Shown here: positions 15,679 to 24,049 of the stretch, one piece after another
How the letters are laid out: the number at the start of each line of letters is the position of its first letter
How positions within the stretch are numbered: the stretch's first letter is position 1
Origin: Acetobacterium malicum subsp. dehalogenans DSM 11527
GTDB lineage: Bacteria > Bacillota > Clostridia > Eubacteriales > Eubacteriaceae
Assembly (NCBI RefSeq): GCF_000472665.1
Contig: NZ_AXAC01000011.1
Location: 1 to 39,260 of the forward strand
Length of the DNA: 39,260 nt
Direction: 5' to 3'
Program-made: the position numbers and the translations under genes
The notes under the pieces: model-generated
The model's input: only the letters and a program-made list of their open reading frames with translations
The model's database searches: none
Told to the model about the DNA's origin: nothing

Positions 15679-17094
15679 ATGAAAAGAAAAATAGGATTAT
15701 TGTTGATACTCAGCCTGGTCTTTTGCACATCTGGTGTTTTGGCGGCGGGCTTGCCCGCTTATGGCGCCGATGAGGGTGTGATTATTTATGAAGTAAATAG
15801 TGGCGATACTCTTTTTGCCCAGAAACAGAATGAAAAATTTTATCCGGCCAGCACCACCAAACTGATGACGGCTCTGGTAGCGATTGAGCACGGCGATCTC
15901 AATGAGAACTTCACCGTTGGGGATGAGATAGAAAGTTTAGAAGAGGACAGCAGCACCGCTGGTCTTGAGGCGGAAGAGGTGCTTTCTCTCAATGAACTGC
16001 TCTATGCTTTACTGTTGCCGTCCGGAAATGACGCGGCGGAAACCATCGCCGTCAACATCGGTAAAAAGATTGCCGGAGACAGTTCAATCAGTGCGGATAA
16101 AGCCTACGAAGCCTTTGTCGGTGCGATGAATAAAAAGGCTAAAGAAATGGGGATGACCGGCACCAATTTCACCAATCCCCATGGATTACATAGCAGTAAT
16201 CACTATACTACCCCGGCCGATATGCTGATCCTGGCCAAAACGGCATTTGCGGATACCACCATCAAAGCGATTACCCGGGCCAAGGTTCATGAGGTTCAAA
16301 CCAATAAAACCAAACATAAGTGGAATAATTCGAACCTCTTATTGTATTCCAACTTCAATGAATTGTCGGAAGAATACCGGGTTGCCAATAATCTTTCCGG
16401 AACCAATCCGGTTTTTAATGGTTATGCCACCAGCGGCAAAACCGGATTTACCGAAGAAGCGAATAAATGCCTGGTTTTTGAAGGCGAAGGCAATGATAAA
16501 AATGTCATCGGGATTATCCTTAATGCCGACGAGACAGTGCTTTTCAAGGAATCCAGCGATACCATCAATACGGTGGTCAAAGAATATGAATTGCTGGAAT
16601 GGTCCGATCCGGAAGACGAAGACCGGGTTGTTCAGGTGGTCAATTATCATGTTTTTGACGGTAATAAACTCAAGTATAAAACCAATGATCCGCTGATTAC
16701 TGCGGTGCCCCAGGCTAACCAGGATAGCTATACATCCAAAGTGAAATGGGATGAAACCAAGGTGAAGGGGGACGAAACCCTGACAAACCTGGAAATGGAT
16801 GTCAAGCAAGGGGAACAAATTGGCGAACTGCAGGTCTATAATGGCGAAACCTTTGTTGAGGCGACACCGGTGTACGCAGTCAATGATATGAAAGCCCGAA
16901 ACTGGACTGATTATCCGATTCTTTACTGGTATGTGACGATCATTGTGATTCTGATGCTACTGGCCATTATGCGGATCATGTTTGTCCAGTTTATGCGCAA
17001 AAATAACATCCGATATAAAAAGATTAAAATTAAGAAAAAACCAAATGCTTCTGGCAGCAGATCATCCAGTCAGCCACCGAAGCGAAGACGATAG
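15679..17094 (+). CDS. dacF: D-alanyl-D-alanine carboxypeptidase (S11 family, DacF-like)
   Basis: A low-molecular-weight penicillin-binding protein that trims the terminal D-Ala from peptidoglycan stem peptides outside the membrane. The 471 residues begin with a signal peptide (1-28, KRKIGLLLILSLVFC core). The three active-site motifs are present: STTK at about 58-61, SGN at about 114-116 and KTG at about 254-256. A beta-rich C-terminal region precedes a late membrane segment (about 415-437) and a Lys/Arg-rich cytoplasmic tail. The tail segment is longer than the amphipathic anchor of classical PBP5. The start follows GAGGGGAGAGGGG. The gene ends in the terminator at 17114. Confidence 0.92.
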   Translation: MKRKIGLLLILSLVFCTSGVLAAGLPAYGADEGVIIYEVNSGDTLFAQKQNEKFYPASTTKLMTALVAIEHGDLNENFTVGDEIESLEEDSSTAGLEAEEVLSLNELLYALLLPSGNDAAETIAVNIGKKIAGDSSISADKAYEAFVGAMNKKAKEMGMTGTNFTNPHGLHSSNHYTTPADMLILAKTAFADTTIKAITRAKVHEVQTNKTKHKWNNSNLLLYSNFNELSEEYRVANNLSGTNPVFNGYATSGKTGFTEEANKCLVFEGEGNDKNVIGIILNADETVLFKESSDTINTVVKEYELLEWSDPEDEDRVVQVVNYHVFDGNKLKYKTNDPLITAVPQANQDSYTSKVKWDETKVKGDETLTNLEMDVKQGEQIGELQVYNGETFVEATPVYAVNDMKARNWTDYPILYWYVTIIVILMLLAIMRIMFVQFMRKNNIRYKKIKIKKKPNASGSRSSSQPPKRRR

Positions 17095-17113
17095 CATCAG
17101 TGAAAAATAGGCG

Positions 17114-17141
17114 GAGTCTGTCGGTAAAAAACGACAGACTC
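17114..17141 (+). terminator. Hairpin terminator after dacF
   Basis: GAGTCTGTCG (17114-17123) pairs perfectly with CGACAGACTC (17132-17141) around an A-rich loop. The following sequence is T-containing but not a long T run, so termination may be incomplete. Confidence 0.6.
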
Positions 17142-17154
17142 TGATTATTATTGC

Positions 17155-17183
17155 TTGACATGTATAGACAAGTGGTTTATAAT
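17155..17183 (+). promoter_or_regulatory. Sigma-A promoter of the cbiMQO operon
   Basis: TTGACA (17155-17160), exactly 17 bases, then TATAAT (17178-17183): a full consensus match. It leaves a leader of about 140 bases before cbiM. Confidence 0.88.
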
Positions 17184-17329
17184 TTAGATAGTATTTAAAG
17201 CATTGAAGTGCAGAATACGAATCAATTTTAAGATACGAAAATGATGCCATGAAGGTATTTCCAGAGTTGAAACTTGGAGGTGTTCTTCGTGTTTTTTTGT
17301 ATAAAGTTAAATTTTGAGGAGGTTTTATT
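17184..17329 (+). promoter_or_regulatory. cbiM 5' leader with a candidate attenuator hairpin (17251-17298)
   Basis: GAAGGTATTTCC (17251-17262) can pair with GGAGGTGTTCTTC (17276-17288) if one base is bulged and GT pairs are allowed, with a small inner AGT/ACT stem. It is followed by GTG and T7. That is the layout of an intrinsic terminator in a leader, 30 bases before the cbiM ribosome binding site GAGGAGG. I do not see the conserved cobalamin-riboswitch box and cannot match it to the NiCo riboswitch, so any sensing element would be unidentified. Confidence 0.4.
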
Positions 17330-18343
17330 ATGCACATGGCAGATGCTTTAGTTTCTCCGGCAGTTGGAGGAATCATGCTTGCGGCTAGCGCCGGAGCAAT
17401 CGCCTATTCGGCGTATAAATGTAAAGACGATTTAGATGAAAAAAAGATCCCGTTGATGGGTGTTATGGGGGCCGTTATTTTCGCTGGACAGATGATTAAT
17501 TTCACCATTCCGGGAACTGGTTCCAGTGGACATATTGGCGGGGGGATTTTGCTGGCAGCCTTATTGGGACCATTTCCGGCATTTTTAACCCTTACCGCAG
17601 TGTTATTGATTCAGGCTTTATTCTTTGCTGACGGCGGGCTTTTGGCCTTAGGCGCAAATATCTGGAACCTCGGTTTCTATGCCTGTTTACTGGTTTACCC
17701 CTTTGTATTTAAACCGATTGTGAAAAAAGCCCTGACCCCGACCCGAATATCAGTAGCATCGGTGGTGTCGGTTATTTTAGCCCTGACCCTGGGAGCCATT
17801 TCGGTGGTGATTCAAACCCTGGCTTCCGGCATTACTGAATTGCCAATGGCAACCTTTATGGGAATGATGATTCCGATTCATCTGGCGATTGGTCTGGTTG
17901 AAGGGATTGTTACCGGCGGGATTTTAGTTTTTATCTACAAGATGAGACCGGAATTGCTGGAATCATCCATGGATAACAAAAAATTACCGAAAAACCTGTC
18001 GATTCAAAAGGTCTTGGGTGTTCTGCTGGTGTTTGCCATTGTTGTTGGTGGTGGTTTGTCGCTGCTGGCTTCTTCCAATCCTGATGGCTTGGAATGGTCA
18101 ATGGAAAATGTAGCGGGAACTGCTGAGCTGGAAACCTCAGGCAATGCCTATGACAGTGCTGCCAATATTCAGGAAAGTACTGCGTTCCTGCCGGATTACG
18201 GTTTCAAATCAACGGATGGTGAAGGCTCAGCTGCCGGAACCAGTGTGTCTGGTATTATTGGTGCAGGAATTACTCTGGTCCTGGCTGGTGGAACCGGTTA
18301 TCTGATTTACGCTGTCAAACGCCGAAAAGAAAAAACAGCATAG
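17330..18343 (+). CDS. cbiM: Cobalt/nickel ECF transporter substrate-binding subunit CbiM fused to a PDGLE domain
   Basis: The S-component of an energy-coupling-factor importer for Co2+ or Ni2+. The N-terminus MHMADALVSP contains the His at position 2 that helps bind metal in this family. Six or so membrane segments cover about 1-205, with the family stretch HIGGGILLAALLGPFPAF at about 64-81. From about 225 a second part follows: a membrane segment (225-245), PDGLEWSMENVAG at about 250-262, an extracellular loop with PDYGF, and a final membrane segment (304-328). That is the PDGLE/CbiN-like accessory domain, here fused. Metal choice between cobalt and nickel cannot be read from the sequence; the nearby cobamide genes favour cobalt. 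Confidence 0.92.
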   Translation: MHMADALVSPAVGGIMLAASAGAIAYSAYKCKDDLDEKKIPLMGVMGAVIFAGQMINFTIPGTGSSGHIGGGILLAALLGPFPAFLTLTAVLLIQALFFADGGLLALGANIWNLGFYACLLVYPFVFKPIVKKALTPTRISVASVVSVILALTLGAISVVIQTLASGITELPMATFMGMMIPIHLAIGLVEGIVTGGILVFIYKMRPELLESSMDNKKLPKNLSIQKVLGVLLVFAIVVGGGLSLLASSNPDGLEWSMENVAGTAELETSGNAYDSAANIQESTAFLPDYGFKSTDGEGSAAGTSVSGIIGAGITLVLAGGTGYLIYAVKRRKEKTA

Positions 18344-18403
18344 ACGATTCAATACTAATTGAAATGACAATCTTTATATGGTAACATTAACAATAGTTTG
18401 CTT

Positions 18404-18433
18404 AATAACCTCTGTTTAGTAACAGAGGTTATT
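18404..18433 (+). promoter_or_regulatory. Intercistronic hairpin between cbiM and cbiQ
   Basis: AATAACCTCTGTT (18404-18416) pairs perfectly with 18421-18433 around TAGT. No T run follows, so it may set relative expression or mRNA stability of cbiM against cbiQO rather than stop transcription. Confidence 0.55.
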
Positions 18434-18459
18434 TAATATTTAAGTGAAAGGTAGTCCCA

Positions 18460-19257
18460 ATGTCAACAATTACCGACTCCATGAATACAATCAATTCCCT
18501 TGAGGAAATGGCTGAAGGCGATACCATCATCCATCGCCTCCATCCGATGGTTAAACTGATTACCACGATGCTCTATCTGGTGCTGGTTATTTCATTTAAT
18601 CCTTACAATATAACCGGACTGATGGTCTTTGCGTTCTATCCGGTGATTTTAATGGCGCTGGCTGAGATTCCCTATAAACCTCTGCTGAAACGGCTTTTGG
18701 TGGCCTTGCCCTTTTCTTTTTTTGCCGGCTTATCAAATATCATTTTTAATCAGCAACTGGCTCTGATGATCGGGCCGATGCCCGTCAGTTATGGTTTTAT
18801 CTCCTTTACGTCAATTATGGTTAAAACCATTTTTACAGTTATGGCGGTGCTGATCCTGATTGCCACTACCTCGCTACCAAAGATTTCCTATCAGTTGTTA
18901 TCCATCAAAGTACCCAAAATAATTGTGGAGCAAATTATGCTGACCTACCGTTACATTTCGGTGTTGCTGGAACAGGTCTCTAATATGTATACCGCCTATA
19001 TCTTGAGAGCCCCGGCTTCCAAGGGGATCAAAATGAAGGACATGGGTATCTTTGTCGGGCAGTTGTTATTAAAAAGTTTTGACCGGGCCGAAAGTATTTA
19101 TGTGGCCATGAAATGTCGGGGATACGACGGCAATTATCTGTATGCCAAACCCAGCCCGATCCAAAAGGGCGATTGGCTATTTCTGGTTTTAGTATCCGGT
19201 ATTTTATGTTTGATGCGATTTTTTGATCTGAGCCTGTTTATCGGCAGTTTTTTATAA
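18460..19257 (+). CDS. cbiQ: ECF transporter transmembrane subunit CbiQ
   Basis: A 265-residue T-component that couples the ATPase to the CbiM subunit. Several membrane segments lie at about 35-100 and 118-145, with one more at the C-terminus (245-262). The two cytoplasmic coupling helices carry the family's short Arg-containing motifs, visible as LRAPASKGIK (about 185-194) and AMKCRGYDG (about 219-227). The start follows GAAAGG nine bases upstream. The gene lies 116 bases after cbiM, behind a stable hairpin, and 12 bases before cbiO. Confidence 0.93.
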   Translation: MSTITDSMNTINSLEEMAEGDTIIHRLHPMVKLITTMLYLVLVISFNPYNITGLMVFAFYPVILMALAEIPYKPLLKRLLVALPFSFFAGLSNIIFNQQLALMIGPMPVSYGFISFTSIMVKTIFTVMAVLILIATTSLPKISYQLLSIKVPKIIVEQIMLTYRYISVLLEQVSNMYTAYILRAPASKGIKMKDMGIFVGQLLLKSFDRAESIYVAMKCRGYDGNYLYAKPSPIQKGDWLFLVLVSGILCLMRFFDLSLFIGSFL

Positions 19258-19269
19258 TGAGGAGTTCCA

Positions 19270-20001
19270 ATGTTAGAAATTGAAAAGTTAAACTATGCCT
19301 ATCCCGACGGGCATCAGGCGATTCGGGATATCAATCTGAAAATCGAAGAGGGTGAGAGCATTGCCCTGGTCGGAGCCAATGGAGCGGGAAAATCCAGCTT
19401 GTTCAAACTGATTATCGGTATCTCCGAAATCAAAGAAGGATCAATAAAAGTTGAGGAACTGTCAGTCGGTAAAAAAACGCTGAAAGATATTCGCCGAAAA
19501 GTCGGGATGGTTTTTCAGAACCCGGATGATCAGTTGTTTATGACTAAGGTTTATGACGACATCGCCTTTGGCCCGCGTAATGAACTATTAACCGAGGAAG
19601 AAGTGGAAACGCGGGTGGTTAACGCCCTGGAGCAGTTGGGAATCACCCATCTTCGGGACCGGATGCCCCATCGTTTATCGGGCGGCGAAAAACGGGTTAT
19701 CGCGATAGCCTCGGTACTGGCCATGAATCCCCGGGTTATTTTATTTGACGAACCGACCTCATTTCTGGATCCCCAGGCCCGACGAAATGTAATTAATACT
19801 CTGGACTCCCTGAAGATGACTAAAATTATTGCCACCCATGATCTGGATATGGCCCTTGATATCTGTGACCGGGTGATTATCTTACACCATGGCAGTGTGT
19901 TTGCCGATGGTACGGTCAAAGACATTCTATTAGATGAAAATCTTTTATCCCAATGTCATCTGGAGCTGCCGCTGTGCATGCAAAAACCCCGGGTTCGATA
20001 G
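19270..20001 (+). CDS. cbiO: Cobalt/nickel ECF transporter ATPase CbiO
   Basis: A 243-residue ABC ATPase that powers the importer. Walker A GANGAGKSS is at about 36-44, the Q-loop at FQNPDDQLF (about 83-91), the signature LSGGEKR at about 136-142, Walker B ILFDEPTSFLDP at about 157-168, and the switch His in ATHDLDM at about 196. The NPDDQLF form of the Q-loop is typical of ECF-type CbiO/EcfA proteins. It is the last gene of the operon, followed by the terminator at 20068. Only one ATPase gene is present, so it would act as a homodimer. Confidence 0.95.
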   Translation: MLEIEKLNYAYPDGHQAIRDINLKIEEGESIALVGANGAGKSSLFKLIIGISEIKEGSIKVEELSVGKKTLKDIRRKVGMVFQNPDDQLFMTKVYDDIAFGPRNELLTEEEVETRVVNALEQLGITHLRDRMPHRLSGGEKRVIAIASVLAMNPRVILFDEPTSFLDPQARRNVINTLDSLKMTKIIATHDLDMALDICDRVIILHHGSVFADGTVKDILLDENLLSQCHLELPLCMQKPRVR

Positions 20002-20067
20002 ATTTGCCAAAAACTGCTGGAACGACAATGGTTTATTATTGGTCCGGGGTTATCTTGTGACCATCTC

Positions 20068-20094
20068 AAAGCTTGATCCATTCAAGCTTTTTTT
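20068..20094 (+). terminator. Intrinsic terminator of cbiMQO
   Basis: AAAGCTTGA (20068-20076) pairs with TCAAGCTTT (20082-20090), followed by a T run. It ends the cobalt-transport operon. Confidence 0.75.
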
Positions 20095-20227
20095 AAATTG
20101 AAGAATGATACGTCGAGGAAACAAAAAATCTTGAATTTATTTAAAGAATGGCATCGGGAAATGGTTTCTTAATTGAAATTTTAAATTTTATAAGATATAA
20201 TTAATGCAATGTTTGGGAGGTCAAACG

Positions 20228-21508
20228 ATGACAAAAAAAGATTATTCGAATATCGGCAATGATATCAAGGACATTGTTCAGGATGCCTTGAATTCAGCGG
20301 AGTTTAAAGAACTGAATAAAAACATTTCGGAGACCGTTGCCCGGGCTATGGATGAAGTTAAACGAAGCGGTCAGTATTGGCAGGAGCAACAGCGACAACA
20401 ACGTGAAAACAACCAGGAAAACCGAAAGCAGGCGGCAAATATCAGGAAGACCCAGGAAAAAATGAACAGACCTCAGCCACAGGAAATGGTGGCCAGAAAC
20501 AACGTTCAGAATACCCGCAGTCCCGTCAAAAAGCAGCCAAGTAACCTGATTTCAAAATCACCCCATGGTCGAATCTCCGGGATGCTGTTGAAGATTTTTG
20601 GAAATATTGGTATTGGTGTGACATTGCTGTTGCTGCTTATTTTTTCATCGGTTTTTGGTTTTTCATTTACCAGTATGCCGCTGATGGGGATCAGTGCCGG
20701 GATTCTGTTGCCGATTTTTACAATCAGTGCGCTGATGTCGGCCAAAGGGTCGAACCTGCGGGGGCGAGTGAAGCGGTTTCGTCAGTACACCAGTCGTTTG
20801 AAAGGACGGCAATTTTGTAAAATTTCCGAATTGTCAGAGCCCATTGGCCGCAGTAAGAAATATGTGGTCAAAGATCTCCGTAAAATGATTAGTTTGGGGA
20901 TGTTCCCGGAAGGACGTTTTGATGAGCAGGAAGAATATCTGTTGATCAGTAATGAAGCCTATGAGAATCATCTAAGACTCGCCGAAGGAAAGAAACGCCA
21001 GGAAGAAAAAGCACGATCGGAACAGCAGGCGTCGGATCTGAAAAGGAAGCGGGAAGCCGAAAACCCTGAAATGAAAGCAGTTCATGAGGTGATTGCCGAA
21101 GGCCAAGACACAATCCGGCAAATCAACGAAGCCAATGTAGCGATCGAAGGGGAGGTTATTTCTCTGAAACTGGACCGACTGGAAAAAGTGATTACCAAGA
21201 TCTTCGAATTTATTGAAGAAAACCCGGATGGATTACCGGAAATACGTAAATTTATGGGTTATTATCTGCCCACTACCTTAAAGCTGGTCTCGGTCTACCG
21301 GGATTTAGATGCCGAACCGATTCAGGGAGCCAATATTCTGGCCACCAAAAAAGAAATCGAAGATACCCTGGACACGATCAGCCACGCCTTTGAAAACCTG
21401 CTTGACAGTTTTTACGAAGACACCGCCATGGATGTCTCAACGGATATTTCAGTACTTAACACGATGTTGGCCCAGGAAGGGCTAACCAAACGAGATTTTA
21501 AAAAATAG
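20228..21508 (+). CDS. XpaC family protein (5-bromo-4-chloroindolyl phosphate hydrolysis protein)
   Basis: A 426-residue protein. The charged N-terminal part (1-105) contains Gln/Arg/Asn-rich coiled-coil-like sequence. Two adjacent membrane segments follow at about 122-145 and 147-170. After these come a winged-helix-like region (about 190-245), a Lys/Glu coiled coil (about 250-310) and the XpaC domain at about 315-425, with FMGYYLPTTLKLVSVYRDLD. XpaC proteins are typically paired with TelA, as here, 72 bases downstream. The family name reflects an old phenotype; the biochemical role is unclear. The ATG at 20228 has GGGAGG nine bases upstream; an in-frame ATG at 20204 would cover that site. 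Confidence 0.85.
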   Translation: MTKKDYSNIGNDIKDIVQDALNSAEFKELNKNISETVARAMDEVKRSGQYWQEQQRQQRENNQENRKQAANIRKTQEKMNRPQPQEMVARNNVQNTRSPVKKQPSNLISKSPHGRISGMLLKIFGNIGIGVTLLLLLIFSSVFGFSFTSMPLMGISAGILLPIFTISALMSAKGSNLRGRVKRFRQYTSRLKGRQFCKISELSEPIGRSKKYVVKDLRKMISLGMFPEGRFDEQEEYLLISNEAYENHLRLAEGKKRQEEKARSEQQASDLKRKREAENPEMKAVHEVIAEGQDTIRQINEANVAIEGEVISLKLDRLEKVITKIFEFIEENPDGLPEIRKFMGYYLPTTLKLVSVYRDLDAEPIQGANILATKKEIEDTLDTISHAFENLLDSFYEDTAMDVSTDISVLNTMLAQEGLTKRDFKK

Positions 21509-21580
21509 CAACGATTGAGCAATCAGCTGATGACATTTTAGTAATCATCAAGATAAATTTATGATACGAGGAGAATAGCG

Positions 21581-22732
21581 ATGGAAGATAATATGAACGA
21601 TTATTCCCAGGCAACCCCGACCCTGACCTTTGACCCATTTGAAGAAGAAAAAACAGTGACCGCCAATGTGCATCAGGAATTGAAGGGGGAACGGGAAGTT
21701 TTTGACGAAAGTCGATTGACCCCGGAAGAACGCCGGATGGTGGATGATTTTGCAAGCAAAATCGATCTTACCAATTCCAGCCTGGTGATGCAGTTTGGGG
21801 TTGGAGCGCAAAAGAAAATTGCCGATTTTTCAGAAACGGCGTTGAATAATGTCCGTACCAAAGATATGGGCGAGGTTGGCAAAATGCTTGGCGATATGGT
21901 CATGGAACTGCGGAACTTTGACATTGAGGAAGAAGACAAAGGCTTTTTGGGCTTTTTCAAGAAAAGCAGCAACAAGCTTAGCTCGATGCAGACCCGCTAT
22001 GCTACTGCCGAAACCAATGTCAACCGGATTACCGAAGCGTTGGAGAAACATCAGATGCAGCTGTTAAAAGATGTCGCCATGCTGGATAAACTCTACGATG
22101 TCAATAAAACCTATTTTAAAGAACTGTCGATGTATATTATGGCCGGCAAAAAGAAACTCCAGGAAGTTGAAACCAAAGAGTTGCCGGAACTGATCAAGCG
22201 CTCACAACTCAGTGGGCTGCCGGAAGATGCTCAGGCAGTTAATGATTTGTCGGCGATGTGCAATCGCTTTGAGAAGAAAATTCACGATCTGGAACTGACC
22301 CGGATGATCTCCATTCAGATGGCACCACAGATCCGGCTGGTTCAGCACAATGATACCCTGATGGCTGAAAAAATCCAGTCTTCGATCGTCAACACGATTC
22401 CCTTATGGAAAAGTCAGATGGTGCTGGCTCTGGGGGTGGTTCATTCCGGCCAGGCGGCCAAGGCCCAGCGGGAAGTTACCAATATGACCAATGAATTGTT
22501 AAGAAAAAATGCCGAAACCCTGAAGATGGAATCGATCGCCACCGCCAAAGAATCGGAACGGGGCATTGTTGATATTGAAACCCTGCGAATTTCCAACGAA
22601 TCCCTGATTAGTACCTTTGATGAGGTGCTACGAATCCAGACCGAAGGCCGACAGAAACGAAAAGAAGTGGAAACCGAGCTTGAAAAGCTGGAAAATGACT
22701 TAAAAGTCAAGATGCTCGAAATCAGACGATAA
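21581..22732 (+). CDS. TelA/KlaA-type toxic anion resistance family protein
   Basis: A 383-residue, almost wholly helical and charged protein with no signal peptide. The family core is recognisable from about 115-380: DKGFLGFFKKSSNKLSSMQTR and the following helix with AETNVNRITEALEKHQMQLL, then MISIQMAPQIRLVQHNDTLM and QSSIVNTIPLWKSQMVLALG. TelA proteins were named for plasmid tellurite resistance, but chromosomal members paired with XpaC are more widely linked to envelope or antimicrobial stress. The ATG at 21581 has GAGGAG ten bases upstream. The pair ends at the terminator at 22741. Confidence 0.9.
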   Translation: MEDNMNDYSQATPTLTFDPFEEEKTVTANVHQELKGEREVFDESRLTPEERRMVDDFASKIDLTNSSLVMQFGVGAQKKIADFSETALNNVRTKDMGEVGKMLGDMVMELRNFDIEEEDKGFLGFFKKSSNKLSSMQTRYATAETNVNRITEALEKHQMQLLKDVAMLDKLYDVNKTYFKELSMYIMAGKKKLQEVETKELPELIKRSQLSGLPEDAQAVNDLSAMCNRFEKKIHDLELTRMISIQMAPQIRLVQHNDTLMAEKIQSSIVNTIPLWKSQMVLALGVVHSGQAAKAQREVTNMTNELLRKNAETLKMESIATAKESERGIVDIETLRISNESLISTFDEVLRIQTEGRQKRKEVETELEKLENDLKVKMLEIRR

Positions 22733-22740
22733 GCAAAAAA

Positions 22741-22771
22741 AACAATCAGTGCGAATGCTGGTTGTTTTTTT
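22741..22771 (+). terminator. Intrinsic terminator of the XpaC-TelA pair
   Basis: AACAATCAG (22741-22749) pairs with CTGGTTGTT (22758-22766; one GT pair), preceded by an A tract and followed by T6. Confidence 0.8.
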
Positions 22772-22962
22772 AATAGTAATATATTGAAATGAATGGATCT
22801 CCAGTTATGCAGGATTTTCTCAGAACCGCAAGTTATTTTAAAAATGTGGCAAAATGATGATCAGGTATGAAATTTTTGAGGGGCTTTTTTAATCTACGGC
22901 ATAAGAATAATGAATGTTGTATAATCGTCCAATACTAAGAAAATTAATTAGCCAAAATGCCA
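22772..22962. other. Gene-free spacer
   Basis: No convincing coding sequence, RNA or repeat seen. A second TATAAT (22920-22925) lacks a recognisable -35. Confidence 0.4.
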
Positions 22963-22990
22963 TTGAAAACTATTGCGGATTGGGTATAAT
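22963..22990 (+). promoter_or_regulatory. Promoter of the alpha/beta hydrolase gene
   Basis: TTGAAA (22963-22968), 16-base spacer, TATAAT (22985-22990). The leader to the ATG at 23152 is about 155 bases and contains no riboswitch I recognise. Confidence 0.6.
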
Positions 22991-23140
22991 TATAATCAAT
23001 AGTATTTTGCGAAGCGCATAAAAACGGAGACAGCATCCTTTGGCATCGGTTTAGGCAGTTAATTTCCCGAAATGTGGTGAAATGATTAAGGTCTAAAAAG
23101 TTGGCAAAGTGGGAAACAGGCAAGGTATTAATCAATAGTA
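22991..23140 (+). repeat. Direct repeat flanking the hydrolase leader
   Basis: TAATCAATAGTA occurs at 22993-23004 and again at 23129-23140. The first copy is part of a 14-base TATAATCAATAGTA that is also at 7482-7495 upstream of the zinc-ribbon gene. The enclosed 124 bases show no terminal inverted repeats. Confidence 0.45.
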
Positions 23141-23151
23141 GGAGGAAAGCG

Positions 23152-23961
23152 ATGGCAACTTTTTATACCAATGATCATGTCGAATTGTACTATGAGGTAA
23201 AGGGTGCAGGAAAACCTTTGCTGATGATTCCCGGATGGACCTGTACAACTCAGTTTTTCAAAAAGAACAGCGATGCACTGGCTGAGCATTTCCAGGTTAT
23301 TTTGATGGATTTTCGTGGGCATGGTGAGTCGGAAAAGGTCTTACACAGTCATCGGATTTCCCGTTATGCGATGGATGTGAAAGAACTGCTGGATCAGCTG
23401 GATGTTCAGGATGTCACTGTACTGGGATGGTCCATGGGGGTTGCCGTACTGTGGAGTTATCTGGAATTATTTGGAAATCATCGGGTTGGCAAACTGGTCT
23501 GTGTTGATCAGGCGCCGCTGCAATATACCGGCCCGGATTGGGTCTGGGGACAGAATGGCTGCTATGATGTGGAAATGTTCATCCGGACCTGCTGTGCGAT
23601 TGAATATGCCCCAAGAGAAAGTGCCGAAGGCCTGGCCTTTGGCTGTTTGTATCATGAACCAACAGCGGCAGAAGTAAAATTTATTGCCGATGAAATATCA
23701 AAATGTCCACCGAAGGTGCGCATCGAAATAATGCGGGATCACACCAATTTGGACTGGCGCGACTTGCTGCCGTTGATTAAACTTCCCACCCTAGTATGCG
23801 TGGCCCGGCACAGTGCTGTCTTTGACTGGCAGGGTAGTGCCTATGTTGCTGAGCAGATTCCCGAGGCAAAACTGGAGTTTTTTGAAGATTCCGGTCACAT
23901 GCTGTTCTGGGAAGAAGCGGATAAATTTAATCAGGTCGTTGCTGACTTTATCAAAGCCTGA
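23152..23961 (+). CDS. Alpha/beta-fold hydrolase
   Basis: A 269-residue serine-type hydrolase. The oxyanion strand IPGWTC is at about 26-31, the nucleophile elbow GWSMG at about 92-96, and the catalytic His in DSGHML at about 248, with an Asp near 223 (VFDWQG) as a plausible third member. No signal peptide is present. Related proteins are chloroperoxidase- or esterase-like; the substrate cannot be told from sequence. The start at 23152 has AGGAGG seven bases upstream. An open extension back to 23101 lacks a site. A terminator separates it from the glycerate kinase gene, so it is probably monocistronic. Confidence 0.88.
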   Translation: MATFYTNDHVELYYEVKGAGKPLLMIPGWTCTTQFFKKNSDALAEHFQVILMDFRGHGESEKVLHSHRISRYAMDVKELLDQLDVQDVTVLGWSMGVAVLWSYLELFGNHRVGKLVCVDQAPLQYTGPDWVWGQNGCYDVEMFIRTCCAIEYAPRESAEGLAFGCLYHEPTAAEVKFIADEISKCPPKVRIEIMRDHTNLDWRDLLPLIKLPTLVCVARHSAVFDWQGSAYVAEQIPEAKLEFFEDSGHMLFWEEADKFNQVVADFIKA

Positions 23962-23974
23962 AACGATTAGCTGC

Positions 23975-24012
23975 AATAGCATGGGTTATCCAGTTACCCA
24001 TGCTATTATTTT
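23975..24012 (+). terminator. Intrinsic terminator after the hydrolase gene
   Basis: AATAGCATGGGT (23975-23986) pairs perfectly with ACCCATGCTATT (23996-24007), followed by ATTTTT. Confidence 0.8.
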
Positions 24013-24049
24013 TGAGACCCAAGAAATCTAATTTAAAGGAGAGCACAAA

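Noticed and set aside
17184-17329. Cobalamin riboswitch upstream of cbiM
   Set aside because: The conserved AGTCAGGAGACCTGCCT-type box seen before bzaA is not present here.
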